From assembly GCF_000234355.1 (NCBI RefSeq), contig NZ_AGQV01000005.1, positions 186,001-250,000 of the forward strand: a DNA stretch of 64,000 bases. The letters run 5' to 3'. The stretch comes from Gluconobacter morbifer G707. GTDB lineage: Bacteria > Pseudomonadota > Alphaproteobacteria > Acetobacterales > Acetobacteraceae. Numbering within the stretch: the first letter of the stretch is position 1; the number at the start of each line of letters is the position of its first letter. The notes under the pieces were generated by a model. It was not told the origin of the DNA, did not search any database, and saw only the letters and a list, made by a program, of their open reading frames with translations. Positions 8,163-16,623 of this stretch are shown in pieces. Both the position numbers and the translations under genes were made by a program.

Positions 8163-10700
8163 ATGTACCCTCCCGCCCTGCCCAGCCGTCCGGTGAACCG
8201 GCCGCGATGGATGTGGCATTCCTGCCTGACAGTTCTCCTGTTCCTGACGCCGGCTCTGCTGGCTTTCCCCGGACAGGCCACCGCAGACGCCTCCTCCTCC
8301 AGTGCGGCCAGCACGACACCAAAACTGGAAAAGCCCCTTTCACGGCAGGAAGCGCAGCAGCTCCTGAATGTGCTCAACAATCCGAAGGAGCGGGAGTCGT
8401 TCACCCATACGCTGTCCCTGATGGCGCGTGGGCTTCCCGTAGAGACGTCATCACCACAACCGGCCGCGACAGTGGCCGTCACTCCGGCCCCCAAGCCGCC
8501 CGCCGCATCCCCGAAGAAGGTTGTGGATGTGGCGCAGGTCTCGCCTGACATCCATAGCGGCCTGTCCAGCATCCGGTCACAGACCCTGACCTATGTGAAC
8601 AATTTCCTGGGTCTTTTCAGCGACCTGCGCTTTGTCGGACATGAAGCCCGCAACCAGCTCAGCAACCCCCAGACTCGCAAGATCATCTTCAATGCCTTTT
8701 CCGCTGCACTGGCGGTCATGATCTGTGGGCTGGTTCTTGAGCGTGTTCTGGTCCTGACCCTTCGGCCCCATGTGGTCCAACTGACGGCGAGCGCCCAGAA
8801 GCGGGAACAGAAACCCCGTTCCGATCCAGGCAAGCTCCCCGCCGGTGCGCCGGCAGACGACACCAGCAAGACCCGCGCGGCCGATCAGAGGCGACAGGTG
8901 GAAACGCTGCGCTTTCTCGTGCGGATTCCCTATGCCCTGGGCCATTTTGCCCTCAAGGCCCTGCCGGTTCTGGCCTTTTACCTGCTGGCATGGCTCTCAA
9001 CACTGATCTTCCCGTGGAGCCAGAAAACGGATGACGTCATCCTGACACTGGCCAACTGCTATGCCGGTGCGCGCTGTCTTTATCTATTCGTCGAGACAGG
9101 CTTCGCCCCCCACTCTCCCACGATCCGCCTGCTGCCTGCGAGCGACCAGACCGCTCTTCTCCTGACACGGTGGTGGAACTTCCTTGTCGCAGCACCTGCG
9201 ATCATCTTCTGCCTGTCCAATCTCGGCTCGCAGTTCAACATCTCGCCCCGCGGCACGGACGCCATGATCCGCGCCATCGTGCTGGTCGAGCATATCATGA
9301 TCGCCGTCTTCATCTGGCGTATCCGGCATATCGTCACGCGGGCACTCCTGCCCAACCGGAATGGCAAGACCACTGCCATGTGGGCCTTTATCGCAGCCGT
9401 GGCACGGTTGTGGTGGGTTCCGGCGATGTTCCTCGACATCTCGCTCTGGGTTGTCTGGGCCGCGCATCTGCCAGGCGGTTATCGCTGGATTCTCAGCACG
9501 ACCGGCATGACAATCGGCATTCTGGTCGTTTCCCGTCTGATCGCCATTCTGGCTTACGGCCTTCAGGACCGTTTCTTCCGCGTCAATCCGGCATTGGTGG
9601 AACGCTTCCCTGAAATCCAGGAACGTGCAGACCGTTACTATCCGGTCGCCCGCGCCGTCCTGACCGGCATCATCGTTTTCCTGACCCTGCTGGCCATGAC
9701 GGAAGCCTGGGGCCTGCCAACGATCAACTTCTTCCTGCACAACGCCATCGGTACCCACCTGCTGGACGCCGTTATCACCATGCTGATCGCCGTGACGGTG
9801 GCCGTGGCGATCTGGGAGACGGTCAACGCCCTGCTGGGCCAGCAGCTGACGCGCTTCGAGAAATCGGGACTGAACTCACGCGCCACGCGGCTGCGAACGG
9901 TCCTGCCCATCATCCGCACGGTGCTGCTGGCTATCATCAGCATCATCGTGACGGTCACGACCCTCTCGCAGATCGGCATCAACGTCACACCGCTGCTGAC
10001 CGGTGCGGGCATCATGGGCGCCGCCATCGCCTTCGGTTCGCAGAGTCTGGTGAAAGACTTCATCACCGGGTTCTTCATGCTGGTCGAAGATGCCATTCAG
10101 GTGGGCGACTGGGTGACGACGGGCGGCGTGTCCGGAACCGTGGAAAACCTGTCCATCCGTACGGTCAAGGTCCGCGACATCAACGGGGACCTGCATATCA
10201 TCCCGTTCTCGTCCGTTTCGTCCATTGCCAACACGGCGCGCGGTTACAATCAGGTGATCGTCAAGCAGCAGCTTGACCTCTCTGAAGACCTGCCGCGCGT
10301 TTCCGCCATCATGGCCAAGGTCGTCAAGGAGCTGCGGGACGACACCGTCTTCGGGCCCATGATCCTCTCCGATTACAACGACCTTGGAGTGGATAACAGC
10401 GACAGCGGCGGCGCCACGCTCCTTGGCAGCATCCGCACAGCCCCCATGATGAAATGGAAGGTCAAGCGGGAGTTCTATCGCCGCGTGGCCAACCGCTTCG
10501 CGGAGGCCAACGTCAAATTCTACACCGGCACGTCCTACTTCACGACGCCGCCGGGCGTGGCAATGCACCTTGTCAACGACAGTGCGCCCGTGCCGCCGGC
10601 CCCTGCCAATGACGTGGACGCTGCTGCACCGCCCGCCGGGAAACCGGATACGAAAAAACCGGATGGAGACTCCCATCCGGATGACAGCAAACCATCCTGA
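8163..10700 (+). CDS. Large MscS-family mechanosensitive channel
   Basis: An 845-aa inner-membrane channel expected to open under membrane tension and release solutes (family function). A signal peptide (about 1-42) precedes a periplasmic region, then many membrane helices. The MscS pore and beta-domain start near residue 603: GAGIMGAAIAFGSQSLVKD is the pore helix and DWVTTGGVSGTVENLSIRTV the beta domain. The C-terminus is a Pro/Asp/Lys-rich tail. The size and multi-helix N-terminus match YbiO/MscM-like members, not the small E. coli MscS. The ATG at 8163 was preferred because it begins the signal peptide. Confidence 0.9.
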   Translation: MYPPALPSRPVNRPRWMWHSCLTVLLFLTPALLAFPGQATADASSSSAASTTPKLEKPLSRQEAQQLLNVLNNPKERESFTHTLSLMARGLPVETSSPQPAATVAVTPAPKPPAASPKKVVDVAQVSPDIHSGLSSIRSQTLTYVNNFLGLFSDLRFVGHEARNQLSNPQTRKIIFNAFSAALAVMICGLVLERVLVLTLRPHVVQLTASAQKREQKPRSDPGKLPAGAPADDTSKTRAADQRRQVETLRFLVRIPYALGHFALKALPVLAFYLLAWLSTLIFPWSQKTDDVILTLANCYAGARCLYLFVETGFAPHSPTIRLLPASDQTALLLTRWWNFLVAAPAIIFCLSNLGSQFNISPRGTDAMIRAIVLVEHIMIAVFIWRIRHIVTRALLPNRNGKTTAMWAFIAAVARLWWVPAMFLDISLWVVWAAHLPGGYRWILSTTGMTIGILVVSRLIAILAYGLQDRFFRVNPALVERFPEIQERADRYYPVARAVLTGIIVFLTLLAMTEAWGLPTINFFLHNAIGTHLLDAVITMLIAVTVAVAIWETVNALLGQQLTRFEKSGLNSRATRLRTVLPIIRTVLLAIISIIVTVTTLSQIGINVTPLLTGAGIMGAAIAFGSQSLVKDFITGFFMLVEDAIQVGDWVTTGGVSGTVENLSIRTVKVRDINGDLHIIPFSSVSSIANTARGYNQVIVKQQLDLSEDLPRVSAIMAKVVKELRDDTVFGPMILSDYNDLGVDNSDSGGATLLGSIRTAPMMKWKVKREFYRRVANRFAEANVKFYTGTSYFTTPPGVAMHLVNDSAPVPPAPANDVDAAAPPAGKPDTKKPDGDSHPDDSKPS

Positions 10701-10706
10701 TCACAC

Positions 10707-10757
10707 CCGGCCCTGAAAGGCCGGAAAACCGGGAGGCTCCGCAAGGAACCTCCCGGT
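10707..10757. terminator. Tandem hairpins between convergent genes
   Basis: CCGGCC/GGCCGG (10707-10712 with 10719-10724) followed by a perfect 9-bp stem ACCGGGAGG/CCTCCCGGT (10728-10736 with 10749-10757). They sit between the mscS-like and beta-propeller stop codons and probably end transcription from both sides; neither has a strong U-tract. Confidence 0.55.
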
Positions 10758-10764
10758 CAGCGCC

Positions 10765-11994
10765 TTACCGCAGGATACCGGTATGGCCCACGCTGTAACG
10801 GCCCGGCTGCGGCCAGACAGTCAGGCCATGCGGCTCGGCACCCACCGGAATCTTCCGCATCGCGCCCGTCGTGGTATCGATGGCATAGACCACATCGTCA
10901 AACCGCCCTGACAGCCAGAGCAGCTTTCCGTCCGCACTGACATTGCCCATGTCCGGGCTGCCACCACCAGGAACCAGCCAGGTCTTGATGACCTTGTCCG
11001 TCGCGAAATCGATGATGGAGACGCTGCCCGGACTGTGACGGGGGCCATGGATCCGGTGTGATCCACGGTTGGCGACATACATCACCTTGCCATCGCGGCT
11101 TGGATAGAGCCCATGTGTGCCGATACCGGTCGGGATGAAGGCGGTTTCCTTGAAGGAATCTCCATCCACCACGAATACGCCATCCGCCATCATGTCCGCG
11201 ATATAGAATTTGTGTCCGTCCGGTGCGGTCAGGATGTCCTGCGGCATGCCACCCTTGGACAGGCGCAGCATGTCGAGCAGCTTCAGATTGACCGTGTCGA
11301 CCTTGGCCAGATAACCGCCAAACTCACAGGTGAAGATAGCGTATCTTCCGTCGATCGAGAAATCGGCGTGGTTGACGCCCTTGCACTGCGGCGTCTCGAC
11401 GGAGCCTTTCAGTTCCATCGTATGCGGATCACGGAAGTCGAGACGCTTGTGGGCCTCCGCCACCGTGATCGCGTATTTTCCGTCCGGCGTGAAATACATG
11501 TTGTAGGGATCGTCCACCTTGATGGGCGGCCCCGGCTTGGCCGTTGCCGGATCAATCGGGGTCAGGGACCCATCGGGGCGGCCTTCACTGTTGTTCGTCA
11601 CCCACAGCATCCGCAGATCCCAGGACGGAACGACATGCTGCGGCGAACGTCCAACTGGGAAGGTATCCACCACCATGAAGGAGGCCGGGTCAATGACGGA
11701 AACGCTGTTTCCACGCAGGTTCGGCACGTAGATCCGGGCCGGATCATGCGCGATGGCTGGCGAAATATGGGACGGCGTCGTCTCACTGTAGATGTTGTGC
11801 GGGTCAATGACCGGCGGCATGCCCGGGATCGTCTGAATGGCTCCGGCGGAAGCTGGCGCCGCTGCGGGCTGCGTTGCATCCGCCGCGATGGGAACCATCG
11901 GAGGGGCGGGTGCGGCTTCCTGAGGCTCATCCGCCCATGCGGTGGAAAGCCCCAGCAGCGCCACGGCGGCCAGAAGAGGAGTCTTGAAGGTCAT
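10765..11994 (-). CDS. Secreted YVTN/YncE-family beta-propeller protein
   Basis: A 409-aa periplasmic protein: signal peptide 1-21 (ending STAWA), an Ala/Pro-rich linker, then about seven repeats of the YVTN type, such as RIYVPNLRGNSVSVIDPAS, KVMYVANRGSHRIHG and VVYAIDTTTG. Such propellers act as binding scaffolds or accompany quinoprotein pathways; no catalytic residues are recognised. Its ATG overlaps the stop of the upstream creatininase-family gene by 4 bp (ATGA), so the two are translationally coupled and probably act together in the periplasm. Confidence 0.85.
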   Translation of the reverse strand: MTFKTPLLAAVALLGLSTAWADEPQEAAPAPPMVPIAADATQPAAAPASAGAIQTIPGMPPVIDPHNIYSETTPSHISPAIAHDPARIYVPNLRGNSVSVIDPASFMVVDTFPVGRSPQHVVPSWDLRMLWVTNNSEGRPDGSLTPIDPATAKPGPPIKVDDPYNMYFTPDGKYAITVAEAHKRLDFRDPHTMELKGSVETPQCKGVNHADFSIDGRYAIFTCEFGGYLAKVDTVNLKLLDMLRLSKGGMPQDILTAPDGHKFYIADMMADGVFVVDGDSFKETAFIPTGIGTHGLYPSRDGKVMYVANRGSHRIHGPRHSPGSVSIIDFATDKVIKTWLVPGGGSPDMGNVSADGKLLWLSGRFDDVVYAIDTTTGAMRKIPVGAEPHGLTVWPQPGRYSVGHTGILR

Positions 11995-12872
11995 GGATGG
12001 CTCCTGTTGAAAGACTGGATGGCCGCGACGGCGGCGCGGATCTGAAGATCCGTTCCGATCTGGCCCAGTTCGGCAGTGGCATGCCGCGGGTCGCCGCCAT
12101 AGACGCCCTCCGACGTGCCGGGTTTCGGGGCTTTGCGCAGCGCATCCTGACGGACCATTGACGGATCAACGGCCAGCATCAGGGACGTATCGCTCAGCTC
12201 CGCATGAAGCCCCACTTCGCTGCCATGTCCCTGCGCACACAGGGTATCGGCATACTGATGGGGAATGACGGTATAGTAATCGTGTAGCCACAGGGCGGCG
12301 GCCTGCCCTTTCCAGCTCCGGTTCAGGTCCTGCACCACCTTGCCCATGAACGTCTGGTATCCGCCGTGATCACCCAGCAGCACGATATGCCGGAACCCCT
12401 GGACACGGAAGCTCTCCGCCGCCCCGCGAAGCAGCCCCTCAAAAACGGCAGGCGGAATGGAAATCGTACCCGGAAAGCGCATGTGGGAGGTGCGCGGCGT
12501 GGTCGAGCCTTCCGGCACATAGGCTATGACGGGCGCCACCAGCGTATGGCCAATCTGTGCGGCAATGATATCGGCCAGAACCTGCGCCCGGACATCATGC
12601 TTGCCAACGGCCATATAAGGCCCGCTCTGCTCTGTGCCGCCGACAGGGATGATGATGGTTGTGGTGCCCTCCCGAATGGCGTTTGCGACCTCCACCCAGC
12701 TCTGGCATGCGAACTCGACCTGTCCCGCCAGCCCCGTGCAGTGCGGCGGCACCTGGGAAGACAGTTGACGATCAACCGGCTTCTGGGCGTGCGCCTGTGA
12801 AAACAGGCAGAGCGCCGCGACCGTAACCGCCAGAACAGCCCTCACACGGCCGGGATGGAACAGACAGGACAT
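11991..12872 (-). CDS. Secreted creatininase-family metallohydrolase-like protein
   Basis: A 293-aa protein with signal peptide 1-29 (ending AHA). Creatininase-fold motifs are GGTEQSGPYMAVGKHD (78-93), HMRFPGT (130-136) and GDHGG (167-171). The metal-binding pattern differs from classical creatininase EQHG...TD: here His at the third position is Ser83, and the Asp position is His92 followed by Asp93. The family is amidohydrolase-like and also includes the peptidase MftE of mycofactocin maturation, so creatinine is not implied. Coupled by ATGA overlap to the beta-propeller gene. Confidence 0.82.
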   Translation of the reverse strand: MSCLFHPGRVRAVLAVTVAALCLFSQAHAQKPVDRQLSSQVPPHCTGLAGQVEFACQSWVEVANAIREGTTTIIIPVGGTEQSGPYMAVGKHDVRAQVLADIIAAQIGHTLVAPVIAYVPEGSTTPRTSHMRFPGTISIPPAVFEGLLRGAAESFRVQGFRHIVLLGDHGGYQTFMGKVVQDLNRSWKGQAAALWLHDYYTVIPHQYADTLCAQGHGSEVGLHAELSDTSLMLAVDPSMVRQDALRKAPKPGTSEGVYGGDPRHATAELGQIGTDLQIRAAVAAIQSFNRSHP

Positions 12873-12982
12873 AATGTTCAGGTCACCCGCTACGAAACGA
12901 GCCTCTCCCTACTCTATAAGAGGCAGTCTTTTCCAGAGTGCGCGGCTTTTCCGACTCTTCCGATCCGGTATAGAAGACTTCC

Positions 12983-13492
12983 ATGTCTCTGCCGTTTCCC
13001 ATTCCAACCGATGCTGACGCTGTCGATAGCGCGGCTCACCTGATCCAGATTGCCCTCACGCCGGTTTTCATGCTGTCCGGCATTGGCACGCTCATCAATG
13101 TCTTCAACACACGTCTGGCGCGTGTGGCCGATCATCTGGAAAGCGTGAACCAGAAACTCGCCACGCCACCCGATCCGGACAGCAAGCCCGACCCGCTTAC
13201 CGACCCGATCCGCCTCCAGCACCAGCAGCTCCGGCTGCATCGGCGAATCTTCGTCCTGGATGCCGCCATCATGCTCAACGCCGTTGGCGGGGCGTCGACC
13301 TGCGGCGCCGCAATGGCGCTTTTTGTCGGATCACTGCGCGATGCAAGCACATCCACATGGCTGCTAGTCCTTTTCGGCATAGCACTGGCCTGCACGATCG
13401 GGGCGCTTTCCTTCTTCCTCGCGGATACACTTCTGAGCTGGCATGGCCTGAAACGGGACAGTTATGACCTGCTCGAGCTCGCGGCGGAGTGA
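12983..13492 (+). CDS. DUF2721 family membrane protein
   Basis: A 169-aa protein of unknown function. The N-terminal segment LIQIALTPVFMLSGIGTL is the hallmark of DUF2721, followed by the family motif NTRLARVADHLE, an Arg/Gln-rich cytoplasmic helix and two more hydrophobic segments (near 92-115 and 125-150). Three membrane spans are predicted by eye. It diverges from the creatininase/propeller pair and is followed by a hidden small membrane protein. Confidence 0.82.
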   Translation: MSLPFPIPTDADAVDSAAHLIQIALTPVFMLSGIGTLINVFNTRLARVADHLESVNQKLATPPDPDSKPDPLTDPIRLQHQQLRLHRRIFVLDAAIMLNAVGGASTCGAAMALFVGSLRDASTSTWLLVLFGIALACTIGALSFFLADTLLSWHGLKRDSYDLLELAAE

Positions 13493-13716
13493 GCGGAAAG
13501 GTAATTTTATTCCAAAAAAAGACCGGGAAAGCCCATTTTCCATCAGGAAATAGCAAGAAAGCCGTCCCATGTATTCTTTCGGGATCAAAGTGTAATCATC
13601 ATTCCAGAAGAACAAAAAACACGCCCGACACAGGATCAAAAAGTTTTACCAAAGATTTATGCAGAAAATGCAGACCTGACCCTGCAACTGCATTTGTTGC
13701 TTTCGACACTGATTCT

Positions 13717-13777
13717 GGAGTTTCTCCCCTCAACACGCCGCAAATGGCATCCAGAACAGAAAAAACGGAGAAACTCC
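13717..13777 (+). promoter_or_regulatory. Leader hairpin that can mask the ribosome-binding site of the 46-aa ORF
   Basis: GGAGTTTCTCC (13717-13727) and GGAGAAACTCC (13767-13777) are perfect 11-bp inverted repeats around a 39-nt loop. The second arm contains the Shine-Dalgarno GGAG (13767-13770), 8 nt before the ATG at 13779. In the folded RNA the ribosome-binding site would be paired, so translation may be switchable by a ligand, an antisense RNA or processing (inference). Confidence 0.6.
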
Positions 13778-13778
13778 C

Positions 13779-13919
13779 ATGACGTCCATGACCCTGATCC
13801 ACCTCATCGGTCTGCCCACCAGCCTTCTGGCCCAGTTCTCGATGATTGCTTTCATCCCGGTGATCGGTGCGCTGATGATCGCAACGGTCGCTGCTGACCG
13901 CGCCTCTTCCGAAGGCTGA
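13779..13919 (+). CDS. Small hydrophobic membrane protein, 46 aa, unknown
   Basis: ATG at 13779 with GGAG 8 nt upstream, stop TGA at 13917-13919. The peptide begins MTSMTLIHLIGLPTSLLAQF, continues through SMIAFIPVIGALMIATVAA as one clear membrane helix, and ends in a short charged tail DRASSEG. Codons are strongly GC-ended like neighbouring genes, whereas the upstream 280 bp are AT-rich, which supports real coding. No family was recognised. A small hydrophobic peptide behind an RBS-masking leader resembles type I toxins or regulated membrane micropeptides, but no antisense RNA could be demonstrated. Confidence 0.6.
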   Translation: MTSMTLIHLIGLPTSLLAQFSMIAFIPVIGALMIATVAADRASSEG

Positions 13920-13928
13920 AACCGGCGA

Positions 13929-13968
13929 GGCCGGGATTGGCCCGGTCACTGCACCGGGTATCCCGCCT
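13929..13968. terminator. GC-rich imperfect hairpin between convergent genes
   Basis: An inner stem CCCGGT/ACCGGG (13941-13946 with 13953-13958) lies inside a longer imperfect stem pairing GGCCGGGAT with ATCCCGCC. It sits 10 bp after the 46-aa ORF and just beyond the end of the minus-strand transporter gene, so it may terminate both. Confidence 0.45.
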
Positions 13969-13978
13969 CCCCGGCCTG

Positions 13979-15223
13979 TCAGTTCCTGACAGACAGATAA
14001 GATTCAGGATCAAGGCGACGACGCCACAGATCGCTGATCCAGCACCCTGTAATTCCGATCATCATCCCCACTGACGTTGATCCCACCCAGTGGACCGGCA
14101 ACAGGGACATGATGACGCCGGCCATTCCCGCGACCGTCCAGTTCAGCGTTCCCATGAGCGCCGAGGCCGAGCCCGCCTGATGGCCATGATGCGTCAGCGC
14201 CAGAATTCCGGCATTCGGGCCGATGAATCCCAGCGAAAACGTCGTGCACCAGATCATCGCGCACAACAGCCACGGGTCCGCCGGCCCGGCCAGCCCTGCG
14301 ATACAGATCAGCAGACCAAGCGTGCTGAATACCAGAACCGCCAGCATTCCGCTTTCCATGAGACGCGTGAACAGGACCCGGTGCGCCAGCCGTGCATTGA
14401 CCTGGGAGCCGATGATAAAGCCGATCCCGTTCAGCCCGAAGAAAATGGCGAACAGATGCGGCGAAAAATGCAGAATTCCCTCGAATAGCGCAGGTGCATT
14501 GGAAAGATAGGCGAACATCGTGAAGGTCCCGAAACTCACGACCATGGCAGATGAACAGAACAGCGGTTCCGAAATCAGATCCCGGTAACGGGCCACAATC
14601 CCGCTGAACGGCAGGGCAAACCTGCGATCCTGCGGCAACGTATCAGGCAGGAGCATGAGCGTCCCGAAGAACAGCAGAACGCCAAACCCGGCATTGGACC
14701 AGAAGATCAGACGCCAGTGCCCAAGATCCAGCAGGAAACTGCCGATGGAGGGCGCCAGAAGCGGCCCCAGCCCGAAGATCAGCATCAGCTGGGACATCAG
14801 CTTCACGCCGGCGGTCCCCGTCGCCACGTCACGCACCATCGCACGGGGCGCTACCGAGCTGGCCGCTCCACCCAGCGCCGCAATGAAACGCAGCAGACAG
14901 AACAGATGGAAATTCGTCGTGACAGCCAGTAGGGCAGACACGATGCTGTAGACCACCAGCCCCAGCAGCAGGGGCAGCCTCCGCCCGAACCGGTCACAGA
15001 ATGGCCCCAGCGCGAACTGCCCGATCGCCAGTCCCGCCAGCCAGCACGTCAGGGTCAACTGTGCCGAACCCGGGCCGTGCCCCAGATCATGCTCCAGCAT
15101 GGGAAAGGCGGGCAGATACATGTCCGTGGAAACAGGACCGAGAATGAAGATCAGGCCGATCAGCAGCCGATGAACGGCATTCAGTTCAAACCGGGGTGTC
15201 TCAGAGGGAGGCGGAACAGGCAC
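13979..15223 (-). CDS. Bcr/CflA-type MFS multidrug exporter
   Basis: A 414-aa, 12-helix major facilitator protein. The first helix contains STDMYLPAFP, typical of the Bcr/CflA (DHA1) drug:H+ antiporters, and loop 2-3 has motif A as DRFGRR. GPLLAPSIG in helix 5 corresponds to antiporter motif C. Length matches the family (about 400 aa). Substrates of this group include bicyclomycin, chloramphenicol and sulfonamides; which applies here is unknown. Confidence 0.88.
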   Translation of the reverse strand: MPVPPPSETPRFELNAVHRLLIGLIFILGPVSTDMYLPAFPMLEHDLGHGPGSAQLTLTCWLAGLAIGQFALGPFCDRFGRRLPLLLGLVVYSIVSALLAVTTNFHLFCLLRFIAALGGAASSVAPRAMVRDVATGTAGVKLMSQLMLIFGLGPLLAPSIGSFLLDLGHWRLIFWSNAGFGVLLFFGTLMLLPDTLPQDRRFALPFSGIVARYRDLISEPLFCSSAMVVSFGTFTMFAYLSNAPALFEGILHFSPHLFAIFFGLNGIGFIIGSQVNARLAHRVLFTRLMESGMLAVLVFSTLGLLICIAGLAGPADPWLLCAMIWCTTFSLGFIGPNAGILALTHHGHQAGSASALMGTLNWTVAGMAGVIMSLLPVHWVGSTSVGMMIGITGCWISDLWRRRLDPESYLSVRN

Positions 15224-15253
15224 ACGGATACCATGTCTGACAGGTCAAAAACA

Positions 15254-15358
15254 CAAAAAGGCCCCCTCGTCTGCAAAGCGGCCCTCGCCCGCACTCAACG
15301 CCTTTTTGCCTGACCTGACCAGCCCTGAGGGACAGGAATATTTTCCCTTGCGGGAAAA
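15254..15358 (-). terminator. Possible pstS terminator region, two inverted repeats
   Basis: Read on the minus strand, pstS is followed by a 7-bp stem TTTTCCC/GGGAAAA (15341-15347 with 15352-15358) and then by CAAAAAGGC ... GCCTTTTTG (15254-15262 with 15300-15308) whose last arm ends in a U-run. The second has a long 37-nt loop. One or both probably end the pstS transcript before the downstream MFS gene. Confidence 0.4.
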
Positions 15359-15367
15359 ATGAGACGT

Positions 15368-16384
15368 TTACCGTGGCCAGTGCGTCAGAATATCGTTCTT
15401 CACCGTTTCGGGTAGCCCCACGTAATCGAGGCGCGCATTATCCGCGTCTCCGTGTGCGAATCCCCATGCGAAGAAGTCATGGACGGCACGGGCAGTTGTC
15501 GCGTCGTGCGTATCCGTCGGGACAAGGACAAATGTTGCAGTGACGATCGGCCATGAGGCTGGACCATTCATGTCCAGCAGACTGATCCCGTAATGATCCG
15601 CTTTCTGCCAGTCCGCGGCTTGAGCCGCTGCCGCGAACCCCGACAGGCTGGGCCTGACAAACGCGCCGGAGCGGTTTTTCAGCTGGACAATGTCGAGATG
15701 ATTCTGCGCAGCGTATGAATATTCAACATATCCCAGGCCACCTGTCGTCTGTTTCACCATCGCGGCGATTCCGTCATTGCCGCGTGCGCCGGCGCCTCCT
15801 GTCCAGGCCACGGCCGTCCCGGCGCCAAACCTGCGTTTCCAGTCCGGAGAAACCTGCGCGAGGTAGGAAGTGAATACGAAAGTCGTCCCGGAGCCATCAG
15901 CACGGTGGACAGGTGCCACTTCCGCATCCGCCAGCGTCAGGCCCGGGTTCAGGGCCTGGATGCGCGGATCATTCCATGACGTGATGCTGCCGTCATACAG
16001 CGCGGCCAGTACAGGCCCATCAAGCCGCAGCTGTCCCGGCGCCAGCCCGGGAACATTCGCCACCACAACGATCCCGCTCATCACCGTCGGAAACTGATAA
16101 AGATGCTCCGCCTCCAGACGTGATCCCGTCAGAGGCTTGTCCGACGCGCCGAAATCGACCGTGCGGGCCATGACCTGATCCTGCCCTGCACCGGAACCCA
16201 CTGTTTGGTAATTGACGGCAATGCCGGTCGCTGCTTTCGCTCCCAGCCCCCAGGCGCCGTAAATGGGAGCGGCAAAGCTTGAGCCGGCGCCCGTGATGTC
16301 CTGTGCCCGTGCGGCCTGTGGCGCCGCCGGGAGAAGAATCCCCATCATCAGAAATCCGAAAAGCGCCAGTCTGCTCATGGTCAT
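15368..16384 (-). CDS. pstS: Periplasmic phosphate-binding protein PstS
   Basis: A 338-aa ABC substrate-binding protein. Signal peptide 1-27 (ending ARA), then DITGAGSSFAAPIY, the conserved PstS start of the mature protein with phosphate-binding Ser residues; SGTTFVF (about 166-172) and the DFGASDKPL segment are further PstS hallmarks. It captures periplasmic phosphate for PstCAB. The permease and ATPase genes are not adjacent; the neighbour across the regulatory region is a divergent phosphate-selective porin, with a Pho box between them. Met3 is an alternative start. Confidence 0.92.
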   Translation of the reverse strand: MTMSRLALFGFLMMGILLPAAPQAARAQDITGAGSSFAAPIYGAWGLGAKAATGIAVNYQTVGSGAGQDQVMARTVDFGASDKPLTGSRLEAEHLYQFPTVMSGIVVVANVPGLAPGQLRLDGPVLAALYDGSITSWNDPRIQALNPGLTLADAEVAPVHRADGSGTTFVFTSYLAQVSPDWKRRFGAGTAVAWTGGAGARGNDGIAAMVKQTTGGLGYVEYSYAAQNHLDIVQLKNRSGAFVRPSLSGFAAAAQAADWQKADHYGISLLDMNGPASWPIVTATFVLVPTDTHDATTARAVHDFFAWGFAHGDADNARLDYVGLPETVKNDILTHWPR

Positions 16385-16470
16385 GCTGATCCCTCACGGG
16401 CTTGGTCAGAAAACTGCCCCTTAGTAGCGGGAGCATGATCGCGGAAACAGGGGAAGAATACAGAATAGTT

Positions 16471-16489
16471 TTCCTGACCGGATCAGGAA
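16471..16489. promoter_or_regulatory. Palindrome in the pstS/porin intergenic region
   Basis: TTCCTGA (16471-16477) and TCAGGAA (16483-16489) are perfect inverted repeats with a 5-bp spacer, 22 bp from the Pho-type repeats. It could be a second operator or the start of a small hairpin. Confidence 0.35.
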
Positions 16490-16510
16490 CTCTTCGGCAA
16501 GGCCGGAGCA

Positions 16511-16550
16511 GTGTCACGAAACTGCAATCATCCTGTCATGAAACCTTCCC
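16511..16550 (+). promoter_or_regulatory. Pho box-like tandem repeats (PhoB binding site)
   Basis: Four consecutive 11-bp units: GTGTCACGAAA, CTGCAATCATC, CTGTCATGAAA and CCTTCCC. The first and third closely match the PhoB half-site pattern CTGTCAT plus a 4-bp A-rich spacer, and the 11-bp phasing is exactly that of a Pho box. The site is 74 bp before the porin ATG and 127 bp from the pstS ATG, so PhoB could activate both under phosphate starvation. Confidence 0.7.
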
Positions 16551-16623
16551 GTTCATTCTGGAACAGACTGGGATAACTCACCTGCCGAACCCCTTCCCGT
16601 CCTCCGAAGGATGCGACCCGGCA

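Noticed and set aside
16402-16623. N-terminal extension of the phosphate porin
   Set aside because: It would run through the Pho box and place the signal peptide internally; the ATG at 16624 starts a proper signal peptide.
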